Source: Filosporella fistucella
Taxonomy: Eukaryota; Ascomycota; Leotiomycetes; Helotiales
Reading direction: 5' to 3'
Length of the DNA stretch: 64,000 nt
Assembly: GCA_030077755.1 (NCBI GenBank)
Contig: JAQJZZ010000008.1
Span: 3,286,001 to 3,350,000 of the forward strand
A program made the translations under genes and the position numbers. The notes under the pieces are model-generated. The model had not been told where the DNA came from, ran no database searches, and saw only the letters and a program-made list of their open reading frames with translations. This document shows, in pieces, positions 49,026-60,899 of this stretch; the first letter of the stretch is position 1, and every line of letters begins with the position of its first letter.

Positions 49026-50133
49026 CTAATACTCATAAAAGCCCCTCCCACTCTTCCTCCCCAATCTCCCCTCCTTAATCATATCTCCCAAAAGCACCCT
49101 CGGTTCCCCCGGCACACCCTCCCTCTCAGCAGCATAATGCTCCTCAATATCCCTCACTACATCCAAACCCACCGTATCCATCTGTTCAAACACTCCTATC
49201 GGCGTTTTTAACACAGATTTATATATCGCGTCTATTTCTTCCGGTGAGGCGACACCAGTTGCTGCAACGAGGAGAGATTCGCGTTTTATAGCGGCCCAGA
49301 TACTAGGTTTATTAGTGAACTGTTTGTGAGGAGCAGGGAAAGAGGAAGGAACGGGGGAAATACCGATTATATATATATCCCGAAGAATTCTTCTTTACAT
49401 GAAAGGGTTCGAAACCGTGGGATTTACATTCTTTCATTAAGAGGGGAATGATATGGGATTTCGTGAGCGGAGAACCCATGATTTCAATCGCTGGGGTTTC
49501 TGGTGGCCAATCTAACTCTCATTTATCAGTAAAGTCCATTGAGAAAGTTGGAGGATGGAAGGGGTAATATACATGAATGTAAACTTATACATCTGGATGC
49601 ATCTTTGAGATCAAGTCCGGACATGATTTCTGAGATGGTGAAACTACTCGAGTTGGAGGCGATGATTGTAGATGCGTTGGCGGATCTGTCGAGGGATTGC
49701 AGGATGGTGCGTTTTAGGGGGAGGGATTCGGGGACATTCTGTATTGTTCAGGTCAGTTTGTTATTAGAAAAGAAATTGTTGCATCGCATCCAAATTCTTG
49801 AAGTTCTAAAAGCCAAAGCACGTACCTCAACAGCTAACCAAGCCCCCTCCAACGCCTCCTCTAACCTCTCACCCCCAAACGTAGAAATCTTCCCATTCTG
49901 ATGTCCTTCGCTTTTCCCAACTGTATCTTTTAATTTCTCGATATCGGTTATTGCTGCTTCTAGAGCAGAGGGTTTGGAGTCAATTAGATGAACTGGTTTG
50001 CCTTGACTGGACCACTACTGTGGAAGTCAGTTTAGGGTTCGTATTTCTGATTATTGGTGGAGAGGGAATTGACCATGTATGCCAGTCGACGTCCTTGAGT
50101 TCCTGCTCCTAGGATTGCTACTGCGTTTCTCAT
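49026..50133 (-). CDS. 3-hydroxyacyl-CoA dehydrogenase-family oxidoreductase
   Basis: Five exons in order 50133-50074, 50014-49826, 49738-49573, 49511-49364 and 49302-49026, 279 residues. The first exon encodes the NAD-binding start VAILGAGTQGRRLAYM, with a GxGxxG fingerprint, continuing over intron 1 into GKPVHLIDS. Later blocks are VPESLPLKR, IIASNSSSF, HSYWPPETPAIEIMGSP (across intron 3) and the C-terminal dimerisation domain TPIGVFEQMDTVGLDVV, ending GRKSGRGFYEY. The family includes 3-hydroxyacyl-CoA dehydrogenases and L-gulonate/hydroxy-acid dehydrogenases; the catalytic His of the HxxxPP pattern is seen as HSYWPP. The adjacent acid-type transporter fits small organic acid catabolism. 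Substrate is not determined. Confidence 0.88.
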
Positions 50134-50818
50134 TCTGAGATTTGGGCGTCGTGAATATGGGATTTGAGGGAAGAGAATTTGTAATTGGGAAGTCGAGCTG
50201 AGAAAATATGGATAGAGATATACTTATTTCGAAGGGAATAAGAGAATGACTTTTTTCAGGATCTACATATTTTTTTCTATTTACTCACGGGATACAATAT
50301 ATTCATACCTCACAATCGCCCAAACTTTTCCATGTTCCTCACTTGGTACAAATGACGGAGGTGGAGGAGATACCCCATAAATATGGGGAAACTGACTCGT
50401 ATAATCCAATAATTCTCCTGCCCACATAATGCCCACATTCAGCTCCAGACTTCGTTCTCCGCACAAGCCGTTGCCCACACTGCCCACATCATCTGCCCGC
50501 ACGCCACCATATTGCATCCCGTTTTCCAAGTATGCCCGCAGCACAAACAACCGCAAGGTCCAGATCCAAAAGTGGATTCTATTCCAATGAATGGCTTCAA
50601 AAATGTCATTCGATGCGGGGCCCCATTTTATCATCTACGTGGAGAACGACTGTTCAGGCCAAGAACACCCGAGTTGGACGGCAGGTCAGCTTTGCGGGGA
50701 AAAGCTGGATTTTCGGGATAGTGGGAATAATTTCTTTCTTCTATATCAATGGGCTGTTCCCTCCTTTGTATCGTAGGCAATCCCATCAATTTCAGAGCTT
50801 GAAGGTTGAGCATTCAAA
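50134..50818. promoter_or_regulatory. Divergent promoter region, dehydrogenase and ACS transporter
   Basis: 685 bp between start codons at 50133 (minus) and 50819 (plus). No gene supported; overlapping short frames at 50281-50822 conflict with each other and have no domain. Confidence 0.4.
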
Positions 50819-52625
50819 ATGACTATCTCTGTCCATGATCCCCGTCAGCAGACTTCTTCGGAAGCAGACAGCGAGAAAGTCGTCATCGCAAATGATGAGT
50901 TTAAACATCATAATATGGTATATACCCCCTTCCCTCTCTCCTACCTATACGAATGGTACTAACGCCCCCAGCCCCTCAAAAAAGGCCACGATGCCAACTG
51001 GACCGGCGACGGGATCGATACCTCAAACGTGGACCCTCAAAAAACACTCCGCAAAATGGATATCCGTCTTATCCCTATGCTAGCAGTTCTCTATCTCTTA
51101 TCTTTCCTGGATCGCAGTAATATCGGCAATGCCAAGATTCAAGGCATGCAAACGGATCTTAAACTCAGTGGTCCGCAGTATAATCTGTGTGCTACCGTGT
51201 TCTTCTTCACTTATTGTCTTTTCGAAATCCCATCGAATTTGTTGTTGAAGAGATTTCGGCCTTCGATTTGGCTGCCTAGTATTATGGTTGCGTGGGGGAC
51301 TGTTATGGTGAGTTGATATTATGTTGTTTTATGGTGCAGAAGCTGATAGTGTCGTAGACTTTGATGGGATTGGTGAAGAGTTATCATGGATTGCTTATTG
51401 CGAGATTGTTTTTGGGCATTGCGGAGGCGGGATTGTATCCTGGTGTTGCGTATTATTTGACTATGTGGTATGTTTCAAGCCTTCTTATGATGTCTCACAC
51501 GTCCTATACCTTGAACATCAAGAGATTATTTACTGATTATTACAGGTACTGCACTGACGAACTCGCTCTTCGACAAGGTCTTTTCTTCAGCGCAGCAAGT
51601 ATGGCAGGAGCCTTTTCCGGCTTACTTGCATACTGTATCGCTAAGATGGACGGCATCGCAGGTGTTGCAGGCTGGCAATGGATCTTCATCCTCGAGGGAC
51701 TTTTGACTGTTGCTGTCGCTATTGCAGCTTTCTTCTTACTCTACGATTTCCCGGATACTGCTGGATTCTTGACTGTGGAGGAGAAGGCATGGGTCGTACA
51801 TCGATTGAAGTATCAAGGAAGCAAGAAGAGTGGAAGAGCTGTAGCGGAGAGCGAGCATTTCGACTGGAAATATGTTATCAAAGGTACTTATCAACTCGTC
51901 ACATTGCCCTTGTGCTTCAACATAGCTAACTCGAGTCTACAGCTCTGACCGACTGGCAATTATACCTCAGTGTTCTTATGTATTGGGGCATCGTCTGTCC
52001 TCTCTATGGCATCTCATTATTCTTACCCACCATCATCAAACAGCTCGGCTATACCTCCACCACAGCACAACTCCTTACCATCCCCATCTACTGTACCGCC
52101 GCTGTCCTAGCAATCATAGTCTGCTGGTTATCAGACAAAGCCGCCAAACGAGGTGCTTCTCGCTGGCCATATGTATTCTTCCCTATGTGCGCTATCCTCG
52201 TTGGCTTTATCATGGCCATATCTGGCTCAGCACACGGTGGTGTTCCAGGAGTAGTGTACGCAGGTGTATTCATCGCTACTTGTGGTATCTACCCAGCATT
52301 CCCTGGAAACGTCACTTGGATCAGCAATAATCTTGCAGGTAGCTACAAGAGAGCTGCTGGTATGGCTTTCCAAATCGGTGTTGGAAACTTGGGAGGTGCT
52401 ATGGCATCTAATTTCTATCGCGGAGTGGATGCACCGAAATATCTACTCGGACATGGTCTTGAAATTGGATTTGTTACTGTTGGAATGTGTGCCTGTGTTG
52501 CTTTGAGAATTAGTTACGGACGGATTAATGCCAAGAGAGAGAGAAGTGGAGAGGCGGAGGGATTGACGGATGAACAGTTGGCGGATCTGGGAGATAAGAG
52601 CCCTTCTTTTAGATATACTCTATAA
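50819..52625 (+). CDS. MFS anion:cation symporter (Dal5/TNA1-type)
   Basis: Five exons: 50819-50917, 50972-51307, 51358-51467, 51546-51883 and 51943-52625, 521 residues. The ACS family imports small organic anions such as allantoate, nicotinate, pantothenate or hydroxy acids. After a 70-residue cytosolic N-terminus it has 12 spans. Family marks are KMDIRLIPMLAVLYLLSFLDR and SNIGNAKIQG at span 1, FFFTYCLFEIPSN, ARLFLGIAEAGLYPGV, and YCTDELALRQGLFFSAASMAG directly after intron 3. Intron 3 (51468-51545, 78 nt) is in frame and stop-free, so it can be mistaken for coding. Intron 1 has a TACTAAC branch point. The divergent dehydrogenase suggests a transporter-enzyme pair; this is inference. Confidence 0.92.
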
Positions 52626-52692
52626 GCTACTTCTCAAACGGTGGTATTTACCGGATTCAAACTCAAGCAATGAAATCAAAATTCATGTTCTT

Positions 52693-54750
52693 CTACTCTT
52701 CCACATTTCCTGCTGCGACTGATTCTTCACCTCCTCGTTCCTCCACACTCCTCCCCTTCAACCTATCTCTCCTCCAAACCCTCCACCACAATAACCCAGC
52801 AGCCAAAACATTAACCCCCGCAAACGCAATCATCACCCTAAACTGCATATCATAACTCTCACCATATATCCCCGCCACCCTCCCCATATCTCCCTCACTC
52901 AAACCCCCTCCTGCAATCCCACTACTCAACCCCTCAATCTGTCCCTTCGTCAAAAAAACCGGTAACTCTTTATCCAATTTCGAATGCAACAAACTAGAAC
53001 AAATCGCCAACCCCACACAACCCCCCAAGGTCCTCGCCATATTCACTGCCCCCATCGCCGCTGCAATAACATTATCCGCTACCTCTATCTTCAGCATAAA
53101 CATCAATGCAGGCATGATTAATCCTAGTCCTGCGCCTATGATAACCTGGTATCCGAATTGTTCTTTTGGGAGAGAGAGGCTCGTAGAGAGAGAAGACATG
53201 AGTGCCATGCCTACAAGATTGAGTATTGTACCTAGGAACGCGATGGGAGAGGAGAAAGATGGGTAGCGACCGATTAGAGAGCCGCCTGCCATGGCGAAAA
53301 CAGGGGATATGAGCGTTAAGGGGAGGAGGAGTAGACCAGCGCGTGTGGCGGAGGTAAGGTTGACGTGTTGATAGCGTTGAGGGATTTGGATTATGGAGAC
53401 GTACCAGCAGAAACCTGTTGTTAGCATTGTTCTGATTCTGTTAGCTTCTCTTGTATATTTCTTATCGTTTGCATTAGGAAAGAATAAAAAATTAAAGCTC
53501 CAGCGATGAGAATGTAGAAAAGGACGTACAAAAACAAGGTCCCTACAATCCCATCCCCAAGCAACGCTACAGGAAAAATAGGCTCTCTCCTCCCTTTCCT
53601 GAAAACAATATATTCCCATCCCATGAAAATAGCTAGCATCACTATTCCTGTAACCAGTGTCCCAATGATGATTCCAGTAGACCACGCATATTTCGCTACT
53701 GAACCTCCTTCTTCCAATGCGAAAAGGAGGGGAATAGCCCATGCTAGAGAGAGAAAAGCGCCGAAAATATCGATTTGGTGGACACTGGATTTGATATTAT
53801 GGATTGTTTTGTCTGGAGGCATGTATATGAACAGGAGAACTAGTAAGAGAGCTATTGCTGGGATACTAAGGAATTGTTAGTTAGGAAATAAGAGTAATAT
53901 AGAGAACGAGTTTTACTTGAGCCAGAAAATCCACTTTTTAGATCAGTATATCATCACATTTCAAGAGGGAGTGAGGGGTAAGAACAACGTACTCTCCAAC
54001 TTGTATTATCAGCAATCACACCTCCCAATATCGGGCCCAACAAACTCGCCATGGCAAAACAAGAACTTAGGATTCCGGTGCAAAGACCTAGTTTATCCAT
54101 AGGTACGATCTTGGCTAGGACAACGAAAACGAGGGAGTACATTCCTGAACCGCCTATTCCTTGGAAGGCGCGAAATATGATTCTATGGAACGTCAGTTCT
54201 GAAGCTAGAGAGGTGAGAGAGGGGGGAAATACAATTGTATCATCGTCCTCGCCACAGCGCACGCCAGCGAGAAACCCCCAAAAAAGATATTGGCGACTAT
54301 AAGAAGCCATTTTGTGCCGAATGTATCGCTTAGTTTTGACCAGATGAGAATAAATGCTATTGGTCCCATACCATTAACATGTACTCCAAATTTTCAGTGC
54401 CAGAAAGAGGAGGAATGTAGAAGAGAGGAAGATACCATTATATGTCAATAAATAAGCTACCACAATCCACCCCGCATCATTTAAATCATGCAATTCACTT
54501 GAGATTTTTATTAATGCCGTGCTGACAATTGTGGTTTCGAGCGCGCAGAGGAAGAGAGAGACCCATAGTCTGTGGGTGTTAAGACTGGCAGTGTGGAAAA
54601 GTGAGGGATTGAGCAGGAGGGAAAGACTGACCCAAAGACGACGAGACTTAAATGGAGATTATTTAACTCTCCTGTTTTGTGCGTGAGAGATACTCCATTC
54701 TCCTCCCCAGAAACTGGAGAAGGCGAAGAATTTTCTTTGCTCTCTTCCAT
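52693..54750 (-). CDS. MFS drug:H+ antiporter, DHA2-type (14-span) efflux pump
   Basis: Seven exons in order 54750-54632, 54569-54436, 54356-54233, 54182-53993, 53933-53917 (17 nt), 53865-53530 and 53431-52693, 552 residues. Such pumps export toxic metabolites and are frequent in fungal secondary-metabolite clusters. After splicing the antiporter motifs are clear: LWVSLFLCALETTIVSTAL (span 1), WIVVAYLLTYN, SDTFGTKWLL (loop 2-3), FRAFQGIGGSGMYSL, LGPILGGVIADNTSWR then WIFWLNIPAIAL. The last of these needs the 17-nt microexon. It is divergent from the FAD monooxygenase (929 bp between starts), which fits co-regulation with the cluster. Confidence 0.91.
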
Positions 54751-55679
54751 CGATGCAGATTCTATTCAGCACTGGAGATAGCAAAACCGATTTAACGCCA
54801 CAAGCCTTGATCTGCAAACAAAAACACGTATTCCAATTCTGAGCTCTATCAGATAACATGAGCATATTCTAGCAGGTAGAACGCACGTCGGAAAAGAGAG
54901 CTTGGCAGACATGATTAATGACATGATTCTACCCGACCCGTTCTCGTTGCTATATTACCCGCTGCCACCTCGTTTGAATAGGGGGTATGGTTAGTGGCGC
55001 AGACGCAGACGGGGAGAGATCCACATCTTGATGATGTACGGTACACTGTTCTAGAAGGATAAACGAGGTACAGTCGTATCACGGGTTTGGCAATGGGGAG
55101 TAGGATGTTAAGCGCTGATGTAATATTACGTTTGTTGGGTATTGGTGGGTGTTAAAGTGGTACGATGTTTGGGCGGAGCGGAGCGGGGCGGAATATTTCA
55201 TGGCGGAAAGACGAATTGGGTATGCTCGAGGTGCAGGAACAGACGCATGAGCTAGGATCGTTGATCCTGGTTCCTGGGTAAAGGTACCGAAGGATTCAAG
55301 GCTTGGGATGATTAGATTTATTTCTTGGGAATCTTACGTTGACATAGTGGATATTGAGGTGAGAGATGTGCCTCTTTTTGGATTAGGCACTATGAGGGGG
55401 AATACGTAGGATCTCGTCTGATATGGAGATCTAATCATTCGTTTTTTCAAGTTGAGTGAGATGCGCGAGAAGGGTTGAAGCCATATCAGATGTTTTGGAA
55501 GGCTCAGCAATTTCTGGTCATTTTCGGCGAGGTAGGTGGATGGAATTCTCACTTACTCGGAGCTTTCAAAGTGGCATATCACAGCCAAAGAATGAAATAA
55601 TACTTCAGACTCGATATAGCGACTTCACTCAGCAAACCTCGAATTGTTATTTCACCTGATTTCCTATCAAAAAACCACC
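54751..55679. promoter_or_regulatory. Divergent promoter region, DHA2 pump and FAD monooxygenase
   Basis: 929 bp between start codons at 54750 (minus) and 55680 (plus). No gene supported. A short GGAGCGGAGCGGGGCGG run lies at about 55174-55190. Confidence 0.45.
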
Positions 55680-57129
55680 ATGTCAGAGAAATCCCCCTCC
55701 TCTCCCCTCAAAATCGCCATTATCGGCGCAGGAATAGGCGGTCTCGTCCTCGCTCAACTCCTTCGAAATGACTCCCGCTTCAATATCACAGTCTACGAAC
55801 GCTCCTCCCGCGATGGAAACATCAGTCATCTCGCCGGATTCAGAATCTTCCTCGCCCAGGAAATGCTTACCGCGCTCCGAAAACAGCTTCCAGCAGAAGT
55901 TGTAGTGGGCATGGAAAAAGCGATTGGTGTCCAGCCGCCCACAGGACAAGATCTAGCATTGATTGACGAAAAAGGAAATGTAAAATTGAAGTACATGCCC
56001 AAGGACTTCCGGGATGCGAGGAGCGTATCGAGAAGTAAATTGAGGAATGCGTTGTTGATTGGTCTTGATGAGATCGTGAAGTGGGATACTGAGTTTGAGA
56101 GTTATGAGAGTTTGAAACAGGGTGTGAGGGTGCATTTTGCTCAGGATGTCACGATGGATTGTGATGTTTTGATTGGGGCCGATGGAGCGGGGAGTAAGGT
56201 TAGGAAACAGTTGCTTCCTCAATCTACCAGGGATAGTTTGGGTGTTACGGTGTTGTATTTCAAGATGCCTTTTACGCCTGAGACGGAGGCTATGATACCA
56301 TATGGATCTGGATGTATGGTGAGTCATTTTTCGCTCCCTTCTAAAATTTAGACTGTAGATGCTAATAAAAGCAGATTATGGCTCCAAGAAGATCAATGAT
56401 CATCTCCTACTTCAAAGACCAGGTAAAACCATACGGACCTTACAATCTCGAGACAATCGACGACAACGACTCTTTCCTCATGTGTGGATTGGGCTGCTAC
56501 ACAAGTGAGTTTGTAGATCAGAGTAAACACCCCGATGAGATGAGTCCAGAAGAGTTGAAAGATGATTGTATTGCACGGTCACAGAATTGGCATCCATTAT
56601 TTCGTTCTTTGATCTCGCTGGCGGTGCCTGAATCAGTGTTTGTATCGCACATCAAGACACAACATAAGATCTCACCTTGGAAATCGGGCAATGTTACAAT
56701 TCTGGGCGATGCTGCTCATAGGTAAGATACCAAATTATTTTTACCATAAACAAAGAAATGGCTGATACACGATCCTCTTTTAGTATGACACCATACCTTG
56801 GCAAAGGAGCAACTTCCGCAATTTTTGATTCATTGAGACTTGCCCATGAACTCAAATCTGCATCTAGCTTCGGTGTACAAGACTTGAGCACAGCTTTGCA
56901 CTCTTATGAAGCAGCTATGCTTAAGGAAGGGTTTGGAATGCAGCAGAAGAGCAAGAGAGTTCATGATTTGGTGTTTATGGGGAGTAATAAGACTAAGGCG
57001 AGATTGAGGAATAAGCTTTTAAGGGCACTGGATGTACTTATCGGTGACAAAACTCCTAAGTCACAGCCATTTCCCGGTATGTTGACTGAGCTTTTTACTG
57101 CTGATAAAAGGGGAAGGCTGACGTTTTGA
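55680..57129 (+). CDS. FAD-dependent monooxygenase (aromatic hydroxylase / epoxidase type)
   Basis: Three exons: 55680-56318, 56375-56721 and 56784-57129, 443 residues. Group A flavin monooxygenases use NAD(P)H and oxygen to hydroxylate or epoxidise small molecules. The N-terminus has the Rossmann motif IAIIGAGIGGLVLAQLL (GxGxxG) and an acidic strand end VYER. The second FAD block is DVLIGADGAGSKVRKQL, and the third is VTILGDAAHSMTPYLGKGA, the last split by intron 2 within the His-Ser pair. The intron 1 acceptor is at GCAG (56374). There is no signal peptide; the C-terminus is basic. It lies between the DHA2 pump and the FSH/UGT/PKS group and is a credible tailoring enzyme of that cluster. 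Confidence 0.92.
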
Positions 57130-58175
57130 CTACTAGTAAAATATGGCAGTAAGACGTGGAAAGCGGAAAAGGTGGCAATTTGACAGTGGCAATCAAGCAC
57201 CGCAATAATTAAGGTTATTTTTTGTTTCTTTTCATTATAATTCTGTGGTAGATGCCTACAATTATGTTGGGAATTTTTTTCATTTCAAGATACCACTTCT
57301 AGCCCTCACATATCCCCACTTCATGTATAAAAAATACCAAAAAAAATCTCAAGGTTCATACTCCAAGTTTCTAAGGATAATATCTACAAATCATGTGTTC
57401 CACGACCCAAAACCAAAATATCAATGCTGTACGTTGGGGATTTACCCACTTCAAAGACAATGTGCTGAGCGAATCAGCAATAGTAGTTGACGCCACTGCA
57501 TACGACACCATCATCGGGACTAAACCACAATCCTTCCAGAAACAATTTCCCGAGCTCAGCCCAAAACCAATAATCTAATCTAAAATCATCTTTCCTCCCA
57601 AAGCCCCAAAAACCCGATCCACTAATCCTCACCCGGGATCTTCCTCCGTCCCCACAAAGATCAGCCCACCTAATCCACCTTTCTCATCCCAGATATCCTC
57701 AACAAAACAGTGGCTCTTCCCGCCTTGCCGACAACCCGAGAATCGGAACACAAAGATGGCGCGGACAAGCCCTAATGCAGAGATGGCATCAGTCGGGAGG
57801 AGAATAAATTAAAGTTGCGGCGTAGTTGGATACAGCGTTAGGCAAGTGTGAGGCGTACACGAGTGCGGCGCGGATTTTAGCCTTGATGCAGATGTCATGC
57901 TGTGTGGATATTGTACACGAGGAGAGGAGGTTAGGATTAAAATTGGGGTGTGGTTGATTTGAAGGTTTTAAGAGCCTTTTTGTAGGGTGAAATGAGTGTG
58001 AGAAGAAGGCATGTTGTGGTGGAAGTTTGGAAAGGGGCTCGCTTAATGTGGGGTAATCTAATGGTGATATCTTTACCACGTCTGTCTTACAGAGAAGAAA
58101 AACCAGAGTTCACCGTAAGTACTACAAGAATATGATGAGACTAATTAGATAACGTATTTGAATGAAATTGCAACT
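57130..58175. other. Convergent intergenic region
   Basis: About 1 kb between convergent 3' ends. Short frames at 57393-57578 (plus) and 57789-58079 (minus) lack support. Nothing else recognised. Confidence 0.45.
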
Positions 58176-59008
58176 TTAATGCGCCGACAAAGCCCTCTCC
58201 ATCCCCTTCCTAACTACTCTCACCATCTGCGCCGTAATACCCACTCCCCTCGGAATCTCATGTCCTGCACCATGATCAAACTCCACCCTCATACTCGGAG
58301 CACACATATCTCTTAGATTCAAACTCTCTTGATACATCTCATCCCTCTTACCATAAATATGCACAGTCGGAATTTTGATTTGCCTATGCTCCTTCTCTAA
58401 TACCTTCGAGTTGAATCTGCTCCATTGGCCTGTCTCTTGATTGACGGACAGAGCACTGGATCCGCAAATGAAAATGGCGAGGTGAAAGGGAGGCGAAGAG
58501 AAGGGGTGATTAGTCTGGTAGGAGATAAGGACAGAGGCAAGCAAAGCAGCTCCTTGGGAGAATCCGATGCAGCCGTCGAAAGGGCCTTCGGTGGCTATTA
58601 TGTCGTTGATGTCGTCTATAGCTGTGCGGTGCGTGTGAGCGCCGTGGTGAGGTGAGTACCACGCTTTGTATGAATCGTAGGGAAATATATTGCGTATACC
58701 TAGTATATTTATTCAGTTTCGCAGAGAAAATATAGTGAGAGGTAGAGGTACTTACCATCTGCGGGCGGCACTTCATGCTCTCCCTCATAAAATTCGAATT
58801 CATCTAGGTCACCGAGGGCATGGCGTATGGAACCTAAACAAGCTTTGTTGGTTTTGGAGGCTGCATGTATGGGTCATATTTACCAAGTTGGAATTCAAAG
58901 ATCTAAGAACATCCGTCAGTATATGTCATTCTCCTGAGGCTTTGGTAGCGGAGGGTAGCATCTCACTTCAGCATTCGTGCCCATTCCATGCAAGCATAGG
59001 AACCTCAT
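58176..59008 (-). CDS. FSH1-family serine hydrolase
   Basis: Four exons in order 59008-58967, 58902-58884 (19 nt), 58833-58756 and 58699-58176, 220 residues. Small alpha/beta hydrolases of this family include the thioesterase-like enzymes that release chains from highly reducing PKSs (LovG type). After splicing the N-terminus reads MRFLCLHGMGTNAEIFEFQL, then GSIRHALGDLDEFEFYEGEH, as in the family. The nucleophile Ser is in GPFDGCIGFSQGA, the Asp in HIYGKRDEM and the His in HGAGHEIP, a complete catalytic triad. Length is normal for the family. It is a neighbour of the UGT (tail to the same strand) and 2.8 kb from the PKS, so a product-release role is likely but not shown. Confidence 0.88.
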
Positions 59009-59090
59009 CGCGACGATAATTGAGCAAAAGCAAGGCAAATGAAGAGATGGGATTTATTTCATGAGAACGCAACGACTATCTCATTGCAAT

Positions 59091-60899
59091 TCAGGAACGG
59101 AGTTGTGTCAGCACCAAGAGGCCTGGTTGGGACCAAGCAGCCACTTTTGAAAAGCCCAGATGCGCCCATCCTACGAGGCTTACCCCAATCATTGGAATCA
59201 ATGACCTGATCTGTCGCGGTTTCGTGAATGCAAGATAAAACAAGGTCCCAAAGGACAGCCCACTAAGCATTCCCAATACCTTCAAATCCAAGTTTGTGGC
59301 TCGCCACGCAGACATCCTAGAATCTGCAGTCTGCAAATGCATCGGTCGTCTTCGGGCACTACTTTCGTATGCAGCGGCACCATTTGGTACCAGGCTAAAT
59401 CGGTGATCGTATAGAACTTCCTCAATGAGATCAGCACCATATTCCTTCTTCCTTGCGCAGACTTGTGCGATATGCTGCATGCGTCGCACATCCTGAGCAA
59501 TTCTGCCATCTTGATCCATCAGGAGGGTTCTTATCTTGGCAAGGATCTCCTCAGTTGAGAAGTCTGCCTTATCTAGCGCCAGAGCTACGCCTGCTTCTGT
59601 GAGGCGCATTGCGTTCATCAGCTGATCGAAAAAGAACCCTAGTGTGAGCATAGGCGTGCCGTGGAACAAGGCTTCATTGACGCTACTTCCTCCGCCATGT
59701 GTCACAAAGAGAACAGTCTCGGGTCGCTCCAAGATTGCTCTCTGGGGAGCGAATGGAGTGAATAGCCATGATGGATGTTTATTGGCTATAAGGGACTCCA
59801 CTGAAGTGTTATTACTGCCAATCTTCTTGTTGGGATCAAACAATTTTCGTTGTTGATCATTTGCAGCCCAGATTATCCCGTCAATGATGCCACCATCCAG
59901 GAGCTCGCCGAAGGCCGTGAGGAATTTTTGAAGATTTCCCGGAAGGATTTGGATGTGTGTGCCAAATGCTACGTAAAGGACACGGCTATGTGCATTGTAA
60001 AATTTCTCGAATATATCCTCAAGTGGTGGATACTCGTCTGATAATATTGGACCCACGGCGGCAACCAGAGGTGGGAGATCCTTTGGAGTTTCCAGACCCC
60101 AGAAAGAATTAACCAAAATGAGATAGTTTGGCTTGTTGAAAATAGGCAGATTGTAATTGATCCCAGATTCTCTCCTCATCCCCCTGACAAAGCGTAGATA
60201 AGATAGTATTGCGGGTAGGGCTCTCAATGGTCGCAGGGCTGCACGAATCCTTGTCGTGATTGAGACATTCTCGCTCGTGAGTGCATCGATTTGGAAGCCG
60301 GGTATGCCCGGAATATAACTTGCACCCACCATACCATATGGCATCTGAGGCCAGACCATGACGATAGGGATGCCTGTCTGATACTGAATATCCTTGACAG
60401 CATCGACAAAAAAATCAGCAACAATGATATCTGGTTTACAAACTGGAACAATTTTCTGGAGAAAACTGTAGTCTGAAGTCCAGAAGGCGTCGACTGTGTG
60501 CTTTGGTTTGAAGACTTCTTTGAAGTCTTTTCGTGCATCCGACTCTTGCATTGCCAAGTAATGTGGTGTTTCCACTTCAAGAGGCATAGGCAGTCCCATT
60601 GGATAAACTTTTGTTACGAATTTGAAAGATGGAGTCTGAACCCATTTCTCTTGCCCTTGGTGGGTAGCAAATTCAACAAGATGACCTCGCGCTGCAAGGA
60701 TCCGGCCTAGTTCTAGGACAGGAGCTGGTACCCGGAAGTCAACAATCTGGAAAGCTTTGGTAGTTTGGATACTTTGAGAATATCACCATGCCCAAAATGG
60801 GAACTTACAAGCATGAGTGAAACCCCCAGTCCCCACCACCAGCAAGACTTTCGTTCTCTTGCCATCCGAGATGCGATTGGCAGGCTCGTGGTCTGCCAT
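59091..60899 (-). CDS. UDP-glycosyltransferase (GT1-like) with C-terminal membrane segment
   Basis: Two exons, 60899-60809 and 60724-59091, 574 residues. It should transfer a sugar from a UDP-sugar to a small lipophilic acceptor. The N-terminus has VLLVVGTGGFTHAS, running over the 84-nt intron into PVLELGRILAARGHLVEFATHQG, the GT-B acceptor-domain start. The donor-binding region has FGTHIQILP, WLFTPFAPQRAIL and FVTHGGGSSVNEALFHGTPMLTLGFFFDQLMNA, the GT1 signature with HGG, E and DQ. A hydrophobic stretch near residues 515-570 (LKVLGMLSGLSFGTLFYLAF and further) suggests membrane attachment, as in animal UGTs. It is divergent from the PKS, so its substrate is probably the polyketide. Confidence 0.92.

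Noticed and set aside
51468..51545. In-frame 26-residue insertion in the ACS transporter
   Set aside because: Flanked by GTATGT and TTACAG, and removal joins LTMW to YCTDELALRQ as in the family, so it is an intron.
57393..57578. 61-codon plus-strand frame between FAD monooxygenase and FSH gene
   Set aside because: Too short and without any supporting signal; treated as intergenic.
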